A DNA stretch of 64,000 nt from Maribacter hydrothermalis (lineage in GTDB: Bacteria; Bacteroidota; Bacteroidia; Flavobacteriales; Flavobacteriaceae). The notes under the pieces were generated by a model, which was not told the DNA's origin, searched no databases, and saw nothing but the letters and a program-made list of their open reading frames with translations. Location: positions 3,844,001 to 3,908,000 of the forward strand of contig NZ_CP018760.1 in the NCBI RefSeq assembly GCF_001913155.1, written 5' to 3'. Position numbers and translations under genes: made by a program. Below are positions 15,876-23,864 of this stretch, piece by piece; the first letter of the stretch is position 1, and each line of letters starts with the position of its first letter.

Positions 15876-17186
15876 TTAGCTGACTGCGGCTTTGTAAATT
15901 TCTAAACATCTTTCTCTGGCCATTTTATGATCTACCATTTTTTCTGGGTACTTATCGGTACCGTATTCTGAAATCCATTCTTTGATATACTTTTTGTTCT
16001 TGTCGAATTTATCGACTTGGGTCATGGGATTAAAAATTCTAAAATATGGAGCAGCATCTACACCACTACCTGCGGCCCATTGCCAGTTTCCAACGTTAGA
16101 ACTCATTTCATAATCCAACAATTTTTCAGCAAAATAGGTTTCTCCCCAGCGCCAATCTATCAACAGGTGTTTGCAAAGAAAACTTGCGACTAACATTCTA
16201 ACTCGATTATGCATATACCCAGTTTCATTTAATTGACGCATACCGGCATCTACTAATAGATATCCAGTTTTTCCATTTTTCCATTTTTCAAATTCTTCCT
16301 CATTATTTCGCCATTCTATACGGTCATATTTTGGTCTAAAAGCGTTATTTATGGTATGTGGAAAGTGGTATAAAATAGACATGAAAAACTCTCGCCATAT
16401 TAATTCGCTCCAAAAAACTTTGTTGTCTTCAGCAATTGCCTTTTTCATCATTTTACGCACGGATACGGTACCAAAGCGCAAATGGGGACCCAATCGTGAA
16501 GTGCCGTTTTCCTTGGCTGGAAAATTACGCGTGTCCTCATAGTTATCAATTAAGGTAGGGGTTACATCATATTCAGGTACCTCAATTTTGGATTTCTCAA
16601 AACCAATATCGCTAAGTGATAAGTTGGGTAAACGCGAATTTTTAATCAAGTTGGATAAATATTGATTTGTGTAGTGAATCTCTAAATCTTTATCTACATT
16701 AAAATGTTCTTTCCATTTGTTTTTATACGGAGTGTATACAACGTAAGGCTCTCCATCATCTTTTACTATTTCAGATTTTTCAAAAATTACTTGATCTTTA
16801 TAGGTTTTAAAAGTGATGTCTTTTTGAGAAAGAAAGTCTGCTATTTTTTCATCGCGTTTCTTCGCGTAGGGTTCATAGTCATTATTTGTGAATACGGACT
16901 TGACCTCATACTCCGCTGTTAATTTTTTAAAGATCTCAATTGGTGTACCATAAAACATTCCTATAGAGCTGTCATTTTCTTCTTGTAGCTCAATTCTCAT
17001 GTTCTGCAATGTCTCATGAATGAAAGTGAGTCTTGCATCGTCTTTTGGTAATTTGGATAGAATTTCTTTGTCAAAAATGAAAATAGGCAGTACGGGGTAA
17101 TCTCCTTTCAATGCTTCAAGAAATCCTACGTTATCGTCCAATCTTAAATCTCTTCTAAACCAAAATATAGCTACTTTTTTCGACAT
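15876..17186 (-). CDS. Cryptochrome/photolyase family protein (deoxyribodipyrimidine photolyase)
   Basis: A 436-residue class I photolyase. The antenna domain opens VAIFWFRRDLRLDDN, with a Rossmann-like fold to about residue 130. The FAD-binding helical domain carries ELIWREFFMSILYHFP, RVRMLVASFLCKHLLIDWRWGE and the signature NVGNWQWAAGSGVDAAPYFRIFNP (around 365-390), with the Trp/Asn residues of the FAD pocket and electron-transfer chain. It repairs cyclobutane pyrimidine dimers with blue light; a cryptochrome signalling role cannot be excluded. It is the last gene of an SRPBCC-SDR-photolyase operon with no intergenic gap, a light-response cluster also seen in other flavobacteria. Confidence 0.93.
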   Translation of the reverse strand: MSKKVAIFWFRRDLRLDDNVGFLEALKGDYPVLPIFIFDKEILSKLPKDDARLTFIHETLQNMRIELQEENDSSIGMFYGTPIEIFKKLTAEYEVKSVFTNNDYEPYAKKRDEKIADFLSQKDITFKTYKDQVIFEKSEIVKDDGEPYVVYTPYKNKWKEHFNVDKDLEIHYTNQYLSNLIKNSRLPNLSLSDIGFEKSKIEVPEYDVTPTLIDNYEDTRNFPAKENGTSRLGPHLRFGTVSVRKMMKKAIAEDNKVFWSELIWREFFMSILYHFPHTINNAFRPKYDRIEWRNNEEEFEKWKNGKTGYLLVDAGMRQLNETGYMHNRVRMLVASFLCKHLLIDWRWGETYFAEKLLDYEMSSNVGNWQWAAGSGVDAAPYFRIFNPMTQVDKFDKNKKYIKEWISEYGTDKYPEKMVDHKMARERCLEIYKAAVS

Positions 17187-17876
17187 TTAGTTGATGTTTA
17201 AAGTTGAGAGTCCACCGTCTACGCCTAAAACCTGTCCCGTTACCCAAGTGCTTTTGTCACTTAAAAGAAAAATGGCCGCATTGGCAATGTCTTCTGGATT
17301 TCCGACTCTTTTTAATGGGTGGCGCTCGCTCATTGTTTCACGTTTCTTATCATTGTTTAAAAGTCTTTTAGCTAAAGGTGTATCCACTAGCGACGGTGCA
17401 ACAACATTAACCCTTACTTTTGGAGCATACTCGGCGGCCATAGATTTTGCAAATCCTTCAACAGCACCTTTTGCTGCGGAAACACTGGAATGAAAGGGCA
17501 TACCGGTACCTACGGCAATAGTACTGAAAAAAACCATACTTGAACCTTCGTTCATTTTTGAAATAACTGTTTTTACAACCTTTACCATAGAAAAGAAATT
17601 GAGTTCCATGTCCTCTTTTATAGTGTCTAAAGACATCATTTTAAAAGGTTTTAAATTAATACTTCCTGGACAGTATACAAATCCATCAAGTTTTTCCGGC
17701 AGTTTTGAAATATCTAAGGCATCTGTTGTTACATCAAACGGTATATGAGTAATGTTTTTGTGTTGTAAAGCTTCGTCAGTTCTAGAAGCTATAAAAAGTT
17801 GATGCGTGTTTTGTAATTCTTTGACTATCGATAGCCCAATACCATGAGAGCCTCCAATTAATAATATATTTTTCAT
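17187..17876 (-). CDS. SDR family oxidoreductase with altered catalytic Tyr
   Basis: A 229-residue short-chain dehydrogenase/reductase. The dinucleotide site GGSHGIG is at residues 8-14, the FCPG-type loop (VYCPGSI) near 68 stands for NNAG, a Ser is at 118 in FFSTIA, and the C-terminal WVTGQVLGVDGG is typical of the family. The canonical YxxxK motif is replaced by VSAAK, so Val132 stands where the catalytic Tyr should be while Lys136 remains. The same change is, as I recall, found in relatives beside photolyase genes, so this may be a conserved non-classical SDR. It directly abuts both operon neighbours. Confidence 0.88.
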   Translation of the reverse strand: MKNILLIGGSHGIGLSIVKELQNTHQLFIASRTDEALQHKNITHIPFDVTTDALDISKLPEKLDGFVYCPGSINLKPFKMMSLDTIKEDMELNFFSMVKVVKTVISKMNEGSSMVFFSTIAVGTGMPFHSSVSAAKGAVEGFAKSMAAEYAPKVRVNVVAPSLVDTPLAKRLLNNDKKRETMSERHPLKRVGNPEDIANAAIFLLSDKSTWVTGQVLGVDGGLSTLNIN

Positions 17877-18374
17877 TTAAAACGATTTAAGTTCAAGTTG
17901 ATTTGGAATGGATTCTACACTGCCAAATAGTTGTTTTAATTTTTGTTCACGAAATTTGAATATCTCCAGCAATTGTTTTTTTACGATTAAAGGATGTGCT
18001 ATTTGACCCAATATTCCGAATGGAATTTTATAATCTATAATATCCTCCATTTCAACACCTTCATTAATTTTTTTAATAAAATGTTTATGATGCCAAAGAG
18101 AATAGGGTCCGAACCTTTGTTCATCAACAAAATAATTACCTTGGTCTACATGTGTTATTTCGGTTACCCATTTAGTTGTAAACCCTGGAAAAGGAGATAC
18201 TTTATATTGTATGATCTGACCTGGAAACATTGCTCTATCTGCCCCATCAAGTATATTAAAACCCATGTGCTCTGGAGTAATTACTTTTAAGTTGGCGGGG
18301 TTGGATAAAAATTCCCATGCCTTTTCTTTAGTAATAGGTAATGACTGTTTAGAATGCAATTGATATAATTTCAT
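17877..18374 (-). CDS. SRPBCC family protein (photolyase operon)
   Basis: A 165-residue helix-grip protein. The ATG at 18374 gives MKLYQLHSKQSLPITKEKAWEFL, the usual start for this group; a longer frame adds six residues. The core strings NLKVITPEHMGF and HKHFIKKINEGVEMEDIIDYKIPFG match the coenzyme-Q-binding/cyclase-like SRPBCC proteins associated with photolyases. A lipophilic ligand is likely, perhaps a carotenoid or quinone, but is not shown. It is the first gene of the operon, read from a -7 box at 18430-18423 with an operator-like repeat around the predicted start site. Confidence 0.85.
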   Translation of the reverse strand: MKLYQLHSKQSLPITKEKAWEFLSNPANLKVITPEHMGFNILDGADRAMFPGQIIQYKVSPFPGFTTKWVTEITHVDQGNYFVDEQRFGPYSLWHHKHFIKKINEGVEMEDIIDYKIPFGILGQIAHPLIVKKQLLEIFKFREQKLKQLFGSVESIPNQLELKSF

Positions 18375-18407
18375 AAATAGATTTTTGAACACAATAGATC
18401 ATTATTG

Positions 18408-18442
18408 TTGTCTAACAAAAATCAAAAATAGTTAAACAATAT
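18408..18442 (-). promoter_or_regulatory. Promoter and operator-like repeats of the photolyase operon
   Basis: An exact minus-strand -7 box TATTTTTG spans 18430-18423. It is flanked by TTGTTTAACTA upstream of the box and by TTGTTAGACAA (18418-18408) downstream; the latter is a perfect TTGT-N3-ACAA inverted repeat sitting at the predicted transcription start. Two related half-repeats bracketing a -7 box suit a repressor. By analogy to the light-responsive MerR/CarH-LitR regulators of photolyase and carotenoid genes I infer light control, but no regulator gene is in the window. Confidence 0.5.
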
Positions 18443-18545
18443 TAAAAATTCATTTTTATTGGTCTAAAAATTGACTTAATCGATTAAATTAAATTTTGCT
18501 CGTTAAATACGATGGATTAACATAATTCTAGCTTATTTTGCAACA

Positions 18546-19727
18546 ATGAAACTTTTTATTCAGCAGTTAGGGTTTATAATGTTATTCACTTATACAGCTT
18601 CTTTAGCTGCGCAAGAGAATGTGCAAACTGTTGGAGAATTACCAAGTGATATATTTGAAACATCGGGATTACTATATTTTAATGGGAATTTAATAACTTT
18701 TAATGATTCTGGGAACGAAGCCATTTTATATGAGTTGGATACCTTATCCCTTTCTATACAAAGGAGGGTTAACATCAGTAATATTTCAAATATAGATTGG
18801 GAAGCTATTTCGCAAGATGACGAATATATATACATTGGGGATTTTGGCAATAATGTAGGTATTAGAACCGATTTAGCAATTCATAGAATTTTAAAGGATG
18901 ATTATTTGAATTCTAATTCTGTTACAGCGACGACCATATATTTTTCTTATGAAGACCAACAAGAATTCCAGAATGATGGAAATAGTGATTGGGATGCAGA
19001 AGCATTTTTCGTTATTGATAATAGTATAGTGGTTTTAACGAAGCAATGGAAATCACTAGGTGCTGCAGCTTATGAGTTTTCTAAATTTCCAGGAACGTAT
19101 GTGGCTAGTAGGGTAGGGTCTATAAATAACGTTGGGTTAATTACCGATGCAACTTATGAAACAGCGACTAACAAATTAGTTGTTATTGGGTATTCTTCTA
19201 TTTTGAGTCCGTTTGTTGGTGTTGTTGAAGATTTAAATTTTAATTCCTTTTTTGAGGGGTATACGCAACAACCTCTAGGATTAAACTTTGTACAAGCAGA
19301 AGGAATAACACAAACCAGTGCAGAGAGTTATTTCTTTTCATCGGAATATTATTCTAGGCAAACGCCGGCGATTGAATCACCTTCTAGACTGTTTACTTTT
19401 CAGTTACCAATAGATGAACCAGTAGATCCAGAGGAGCCTGAAGAACCAGAAGAACCTGAAAACCCAGAAGTTCCAGGAGAAACGGTTGAAGACGACAATT
19501 TAATAATATATAAGGATAATTTAACCAACCAATATCATTATACATTATCTACCAATAAAGCAGTATATGGCCAAATTATTTTTGATGTATTGGGCAAACG
19601 AGTTTGGCAAAACAATGGTGAAATTGAGAAAGAGGGTGTTATTTCTCAGCATTTAGAAACTTCGGTCTATTATATGGCAACATATTTAGAGGATAGAATT
19701 ATAGCTACCTCTTTTTTGGTTTATTAA
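18546..19727 (+). CDS. Secreted protein with T9SS C-terminal sorting domain
   Basis: A 393-residue exported protein: signal peptide (1-22, ending SLAAQ), then about 260 residues of repeated beta strands with WDAEAFF and DWEAIS motifs that suggest a propeller-like fold. A Pro/Glu linker (PVDPEEPEEPEEPENPEVPG, about 289-310) follows, then a C-terminal type IX secretion sorting domain (about 318-393) with FDVLGKRVWQ and a beta-rich end. The T9SS domain directs it through the outer membrane to the cell surface or medium. No catalytic motif is recognised; binding or sensing is possible. Confidence 0.82.
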   Translation: MKLFIQQLGFIMLFTYTASLAAQENVQTVGELPSDIFETSGLLYFNGNLITFNDSGNEAILYELDTLSLSIQRRVNISNISNIDWEAISQDDEYIYIGDFGNNVGIRTDLAIHRILKDDYLNSNSVTATTIYFSYEDQQEFQNDGNSDWDAEAFFVIDNSIVVLTKQWKSLGAAAYEFSKFPGTYVASRVGSINNVGLITDATYETATNKLVVIGYSSILSPFVGVVEDLNFNSFFEGYTQQPLGLNFVQAEGITQTSAESYFFSSEYYSRQTPAIESPSRLFTFQLPIDEPVDPEEPEEPEEPENPEVPGETVEDDNLIIYKDNLTNQYHYTLSTNKAVYGQIIFDVLGKRVWQNNGEIEKEGVISQHLETSVYYMATYLEDRIIATSFLVY

Positions 19728-19783
19728 AATAGGTTTCATTTGTATTTAAGAATAAATTAACATTCCACACCATCCTTTATAAT

Positions 19784-19791
19784 TAGTTTTG
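19784..19791 (+). promoter_or_regulatory. -7 promoter box of the DUF2911 gene
   Basis: TAGTTTTG matches TAnnTTTG exactly, 25 bp before the ATG at 19817. No -33 TTG is found at normal spacing. Confidence 0.5.
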
Positions 19792-19816
19792 TTATTATAA
19801 ACTAATCATAAAAAAC

Positions 19817-20662
19817 ATGAACAAAGTAGTACTCTTTTTAATGGCAATTGTTGCAACGCTAACAGTTGAAGCTCAGATTAATACACCAGCACCAAGTCCA
19901 TCATCAAAATTGATGCAAACCGTAGGTTTAACTGAAGTGACAATAGATTATTCTAGACCAAGCATGCGTGGTAGAGAAGTGTATGGCAACTTAGTACCTT
20001 TTGACAAATTATGGCGTACAGGGGCTAACGGATATACGACCATAACTTTTAATACTGACGCATCTATTGGAGGTAAAGATGTAAAAGCTGGTAAGTATTC
20101 AATTTTCACTAAACCTGGAGCTTCTAATTGGGAAGTATTCTTTTATACTGATATTGTTGGTGGTGGTACACCAAGCAATTGGGATGAAAGTAAAGTGGTA
20201 GCGCAATTATCAGTACCGGTTCATAAACTTGAAATGCCAGTAGAAACATTTACGATTACTGTTGATGATGTAATGAACAATGGAGCTAATATTGGAATAA
20301 TTTGGGAGAACACTTATGTGGCCGTACCTTTTTCCGTACCTACTGATGCCGCAGTAATGCAAAATATCGATAAGGCTTTAAATGGTCCAACTGCCAATGA
20401 CTATTATGCAGCTGCAGTATACTACTCAAGTGAAGGTAAAGATATTAACAAAGCTAAGGAATGGATGACTAAGGCAATGTCAATGACTGAGAAGCCTGCA
20501 TTTTGGCAGCTTAGACAACAGTCTTTAATTTTAGCAAAAGCTGGTGATAAGAAAGGGGCCATAGAAGCCGCTAAAAAATCATTGGCCGGTGCAACTGAAG
20601 CTGGTAATAACGATTACATTAAAATGAATAACGATTCTTTAAAAGAATGGGGTTCTAAATAA
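19817..20662 (+). CDS. Exported DUF2911 domain protein
   Basis: A 281-residue periplasmic protein with a signal peptide (MNKVVLFLMAIVATLTVEAQ). The DUF2911 domain (about 20-165) shows the usual VTIDYSRPSMRGREVYG, VPFDKLWRTGANGYTTITF and GKYSIFTKPG blocks. The C-terminal part (180-281) contains helical TPR-like repeats (YYAAAVYYSSEGKDINKAKEW). DUF2911 proteins are abundant in Bacteroidetes and their function is unknown. It is monocistronic, with its own -7 box and a strong terminator 20 bp after the stop codon. Confidence 0.88.
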   Translation: MNKVVLFLMAIVATLTVEAQINTPAPSPSSKLMQTVGLTEVTIDYSRPSMRGREVYGNLVPFDKLWRTGANGYTTITFNTDASIGGKDVKAGKYSIFTKPGASNWEVFFYTDIVGGGTPSNWDESKVVAQLSVPVHKLEMPVETFTITVDDVMNNGANIGIIWENTYVAVPFSVPTDAAVMQNIDKALNGPTANDYYAAAVYYSSEGKDINKAKEWMTKAMSMTEKPAFWQLRQQSLILAKAGDKKGAIEAAKKSLAGATEAGNNDYIKMNNDSLKEWGSK

Positions 20663-20682
20663 TTAGCAACCTATTCTAATTG

Positions 20683-20718
20683 AAAAAGTCCGTGTATATT
20701 TTATACTCGGACTTTTTT
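20683..20718 (+). terminator. Terminator of the DUF2911 gene
   Basis: The outer stem AAAAAGTCCG (20683-20692) pairs with CGGACTTTTT (20708-20717), an inner GTATA/TATAC adds to it, and a T-rich tail follows. Confidence 0.85.
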
Positions 20719-20728
20719 ATTTTATTCG

Positions 20729-20742
20729 ATAATCGCGATTAT
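20729..20742. repeat. 14-bp perfect palindrome ATAATCGCGATTAT
   Basis: A perfect 14-bp dyad lying between the DUF2911 terminator and the end of galK (convergent genes). Its short, loop-free symmetry suits a dimeric DNA-binding protein better than a terminator, but no promoter is adjacent. It may be chance in this short intergenic space. Confidence 0.35.
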
Positions 20743-20824
20743 AACGCTCCGAGAATTATTACGTAATTTTTAAGGTCAATTCTTTCAATAACTAGTGGGG
20801 GTATTGCCCAGTAGTATTTTTTAT

Positions 20825-21985
20825 TTAATATTCAATCACCTTAACACCGTCATCAATGGCTAAGTGATAATATTCAGCAGCTATTCCTGTTTGGTTTTGA
20901 TACGCTTTTAACAGCGATGAAATACTTGAATCCAGTTTAGCTGTTTCTATTAGGTTAATAGTACAACCGCCAAATCCTCCACCCATCATTCTTGAACCAA
21001 TAATCCCTTCTAAATTTTCCCCAATAGTAACGAGTGCGTCTATTTCGTTTGTAGTAATTTCATATTGCGTAGACATTGCCCAATGACCTTCATTTAAAAT
21101 ACGACCTACTTCTTGCTCATCGCCATTGGTTAGTGCATTCATCATACGGAGAACACGATTATTCTCATCAATTATATATTTAGCCCTTTTTAAATCGGTT
21201 TCGTTACTTTTTTCAGTAATCTTTTCTAAATCACTAATAGTAACATCTCGTAAGGAATTTACTTCTGGTCTTAGTTTTTTTACATTTCTTACTATGTTCT
21301 CGCAAGAAATTCGTCTTTTATTATATTCGGAATCTACCACTAAATTATGTTTTATGTTAGAGTTAACCAACACCCAACTATAGCCTTCTAAATTAATGGG
21401 AATATACCTATGACTTAAATCTTTACAATCTAAGAAAAATGCATTTCCTTTTTTCCCAAAAAGCACGGCGTACTGGTCCATTAAACCACAATTAAGCCCT
21501 ATTTTGTGCTCTGCCTCTTGAGCAATTAAGGCAATTTCTTCCCTAGGAATTTCATTCCCTGAAATTTTCGATAATGCATATATAAAACCACAACAAAGTG
21601 CAGCAGAAGAGGAGAGTCCAGATCCTATAGGTATATCACCTCCAAATACACAATTCATTGCTTTTATTGGGTAGTTTTTTGCAACTAAAATTTCAATGAT
21701 CGCTTTAAAATAATTTCCCCAAAATGATGTAAAAGCTTTATGTTCCCCTTTAAGTGTAAATTCAATTTTCTCTGGTTGTGTTAAAAAAGTTTCGATTCTA
21801 ATTACATTGTCATGATTATCAGTAACAGCAAAATATATTCCTTTTTCAATAGAAGCGGGTAATACAAGGCCTTGGTTGTAATCTGTATGTTCACCTATTA
21901 AATTTATTCGCCCTGGAGCTTTAATAAGTAGCGGGCTTTTATGGTAGTTTTCCTTAAAAAAAGCCGTAATCGTTTTATATACCAT
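20825..21985 (-). CDS. galK: Galactokinase
   Basis: A 386-residue GHMP-family kinase that phosphorylates galactose at C1 with ATP. The N-terminal galactokinase signature is GRINLIGEHTDYNQGLVLPA (25-44), the ATP loop is IPIGSGLSSSAAL (around 117-129), the catalytic Asp lies in NCGLMDQYAVLFG and the C-terminal GHMP motif is GSRMMGGGFGGCTI. Length is standard. It is the last gene of the PIG-L/small protein/symporter/galK unit, so the imported sugar is probably galactose or a galactose-containing product. No galT or galE is in the window. Confidence 0.95.
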   Translation of the reverse strand: MVYKTITAFFKENYHKSPLLIKAPGRINLIGEHTDYNQGLVLPASIEKGIYFAVTDNHDNVIRIETFLTQPEKIEFTLKGEHKAFTSFWGNYFKAIIEILVAKNYPIKAMNCVFGGDIPIGSGLSSSAALCCGFIYALSKISGNEIPREEIALIAQEAEHKIGLNCGLMDQYAVLFGKKGNAFFLDCKDLSHRYIPINLEGYSWVLVNSNIKHNLVVDSEYNKRRISCENIVRNVKKLRPEVNSLRDVTISDLEKITEKSNETDLKRAKYIIDENNRVLRMMNALTNGDEQEVGRILNEGHWAMSTQYEITTNEIDALVTIGENLEGIIGSRMMGGGFGGCTINLIETAKLDSSISSLLKAYQNQTGIAAEYYHLAIDDGVKVIEY

Positions 21986-22012
21986 TAACTTAAAATAATA
22001 TGTATTGTTTGG

Positions 22013-23749
22013 TTATATCGAAGGAAGAGGTCTTTTTAACATTCGATCAAACGCCTCAAAAATAAAGGAAATTATGATTACCATGGCCGCTCCGAAAAAG
22101 TTAAGCCACAAATAACCTAATTTTTCTTGACCGGAAGGGTAAATATGAATTAAATAGTAATAAATAATGCAAATGATTATTTGCGTTACCATTGCTGCGA
22201 AAAAAACAGCATTTCCTTTAATGAATTTAAAAAAGAAAGCAATTAAAAATATTCCTAAAACGTTACCGTAAAATATACTACCGATAATATTTACCAATTG
22301 AATTAAATTGTCGAAAAGGTTGGCTACACAAGCAATAGAAATAGCGATGATACCCCATAATAAAGTGAAATATTTTGAAGCTTTTACATAATGGGCTTCT
22401 GTAAGCTTGGTAGAGGTTCTATTACGTTTGTATAAATCTAATGCCGTAATGGTTCCTAAAGCATTTAATTCTGAAGCGGTCGAAGACATAGCTGCGGACA
22501 AAATAACTGCAAGTAATAAACCAATTAAACCAGTTGGTAGATTGTTAAGAATGAAATGTATAAAAACATAATCTTTATCATTGGTTTCAACAACATCATT
22601 TGCTTGACTTATAAGGGCTTTTGCGGCAACACGATTAGTACTATCTTTTTGATTAATTCTGATGATTTGTTTTTTTGCCTCTTCAACAGCAGTATATTCT
22701 TTTATTTCTAAAGCCGATGAAAATTTGTTTTGAGCAATTCTTTTTTCAGCTTCTAGTTCAATTTGTCCTTTTTGTAAAAGCTTGTAATCCTCGGCAAAAG
22801 GAGATTCCATAACCGCTTGCGTTGCAGAAGGATTAAAATTTAATGGCGAAGGATTGTATTGATAAAATACAAAAACCATAACACCAACTAGAAGAATAAA
22901 AAACTGCATTGGTATTTTAAAAATTGCATTAAAAACCAGACCTAATTGACTTTCACGAATAGATTTTCCTGATAAATAACGCTGTACTTGACTTTGGTCC
23001 GTACCGAAATAGGCCAAGAATAAGAAAAGACCACCTGTAATTCCACTCCAGAATGTATATCGGCTAGAAGTATCTAAATCGAAATTTAAAATTTCAAGCT
23101 TATTACTTGCACCTGCAATTTTCATTGCCTTGCTAAAGGTAATATCTGAAGGTAAGTAACCTAGTATAAAAAAGAAGGTGATGAACATACCTGTCATAAT
23201 GATGAACATCTGCTGTTTTTGTGTTACACTTACCGCATTTGTTCCACCAGAAACTGTATAAATAATTACTAAACTGCCTATGATGATATTTAAAGTCCTT
23301 AAGTCCCAACCTAATACAGCGGATAAAATAATGGACGGTGCAAATATGGTAATACCTGCTGCCAATCCTCTTTGTATTAAAAATAAAATCGCTGCTAAAG
23401 AACGTGTTTTAAGGTCAAATCTGCTTTCTAAAAACTCATAAGCCGTATACACCTTCATTCTATGGTATAAAGGGACAAATACCATACAAATAATAATCAT
23501 GGCAAGCGGTAGTCCAAAATAAAATTGAACAAAGCCCATACCGTCATGAAATGCTTGACCTGGAGTAGATAAAAATGTAATTGCACTGGCTTGGGTAGCC
23601 ATTACGGATAAACCAATAGTCCACCATTTAGAATCATTGCCACCACGTACGTAGTCATCTACGTTTTTACTTCCTTTAGTTTTCCAAACTCCGTAAACAA
23701 CTATAAAAAGTAGTGTGCCGGCCAATATTATCCAATCTAATTCTCTCAT
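22013..23749 (-). CDS. Sodium:solute symporter (SSS family)
   Basis: A 578-residue inner-membrane transporter of the SSS/SGLT family. It has roughly 13-14 membrane helices, the early YVRGGNDSKWWTIGLSVMATQASAITF block that forms the first core helices and sodium site, and a later AMSSTASELNALGTITALD segment. A charged insert of about 75 residues (approximately 310-385) forms a large loop between helices. Such symporters import sugars, acids or amino acids. Lying between an exported deacetylase and galactokinase, this one is most likely a sugar carrier. It starts two bases after the stop codon of a 37-residue membrane protein. Confidence 0.93.
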   Translation of the reverse strand: MRELDWIILAGTLLFIVVYGVWKTKGSKNVDDYVRGGNDSKWWTIGLSVMATQASAITFLSTPGQAFHDGMGFVQFYFGLPLAMIIICMVFVPLYHRMKVYTAYEFLESRFDLKTRSLAAILFLIQRGLAAGITIFAPSIILSAVLGWDLRTLNIIIGSLVIIYTVSGGTNAVSVTQKQQMFIIMTGMFITFFFILGYLPSDITFSKAMKIAGASNKLEILNFDLDTSSRYTFWSGITGGLFLFLAYFGTDQSQVQRYLSGKSIRESQLGLVFNAIFKIPMQFFILLVGVMVFVFYQYNPSPLNFNPSATQAVMESPFAEDYKLLQKGQIELEAEKRIAQNKFSSALEIKEYTAVEEAKKQIIRINQKDSTNRVAAKALISQANDVVETNDKDYVFIHFILNNLPTGLIGLLLAVILSAAMSSTASELNALGTITALDLYKRNRTSTKLTEAHYVKASKYFTLLWGIIAISIACVANLFDNLIQLVNIIGSIFYGNVLGIFLIAFFFKFIKGNAVFFAAMVTQIIICIIYYYLIHIYPSGQEKLGYLWLNFFGAAMVIIISFIFEAFDRMLKRPLPSI

Positions 23750-23750
23750 A

Positions 23751-23864
23751 TTAGTTGAATGATGTCATTACGTAATAGAAAATAAGAACATATATTAAGT
23801 TGAGTACTAGTAATATAGAGTACTCTTTTTTCCAAGTTGTATTTTCGTCACGCTCTCTTTTCAT
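23751..23864 (-). CDS. 37-residue single-span membrane protein between PIG-L and the symporter
   Basis: A short ORF, ATG at 23864 to TAA at 23751-23753, encoding 37 residues. The first 14 are highly charged (opening MKRERDENTTWKKE), followed by one hydrophobic helix at about 16-33 (SILLVLNLIYVLIFYY) and a four-residue tail. By the positive-inside rule the N-terminus should be cytoplasmic. Its ATG overlaps the PIG-L stop codon as ATGA, and its stop is one base before the symporter ATG, so translational coupling on both sides argues strongly that it is a real gene. It could be a small accessory subunit of the symporter. Family not recognised. Confidence 0.75.
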   Translation of the reverse strand: MKRERDENTTWKKEYSILLVLNLIYVLIFYYVMTSFN

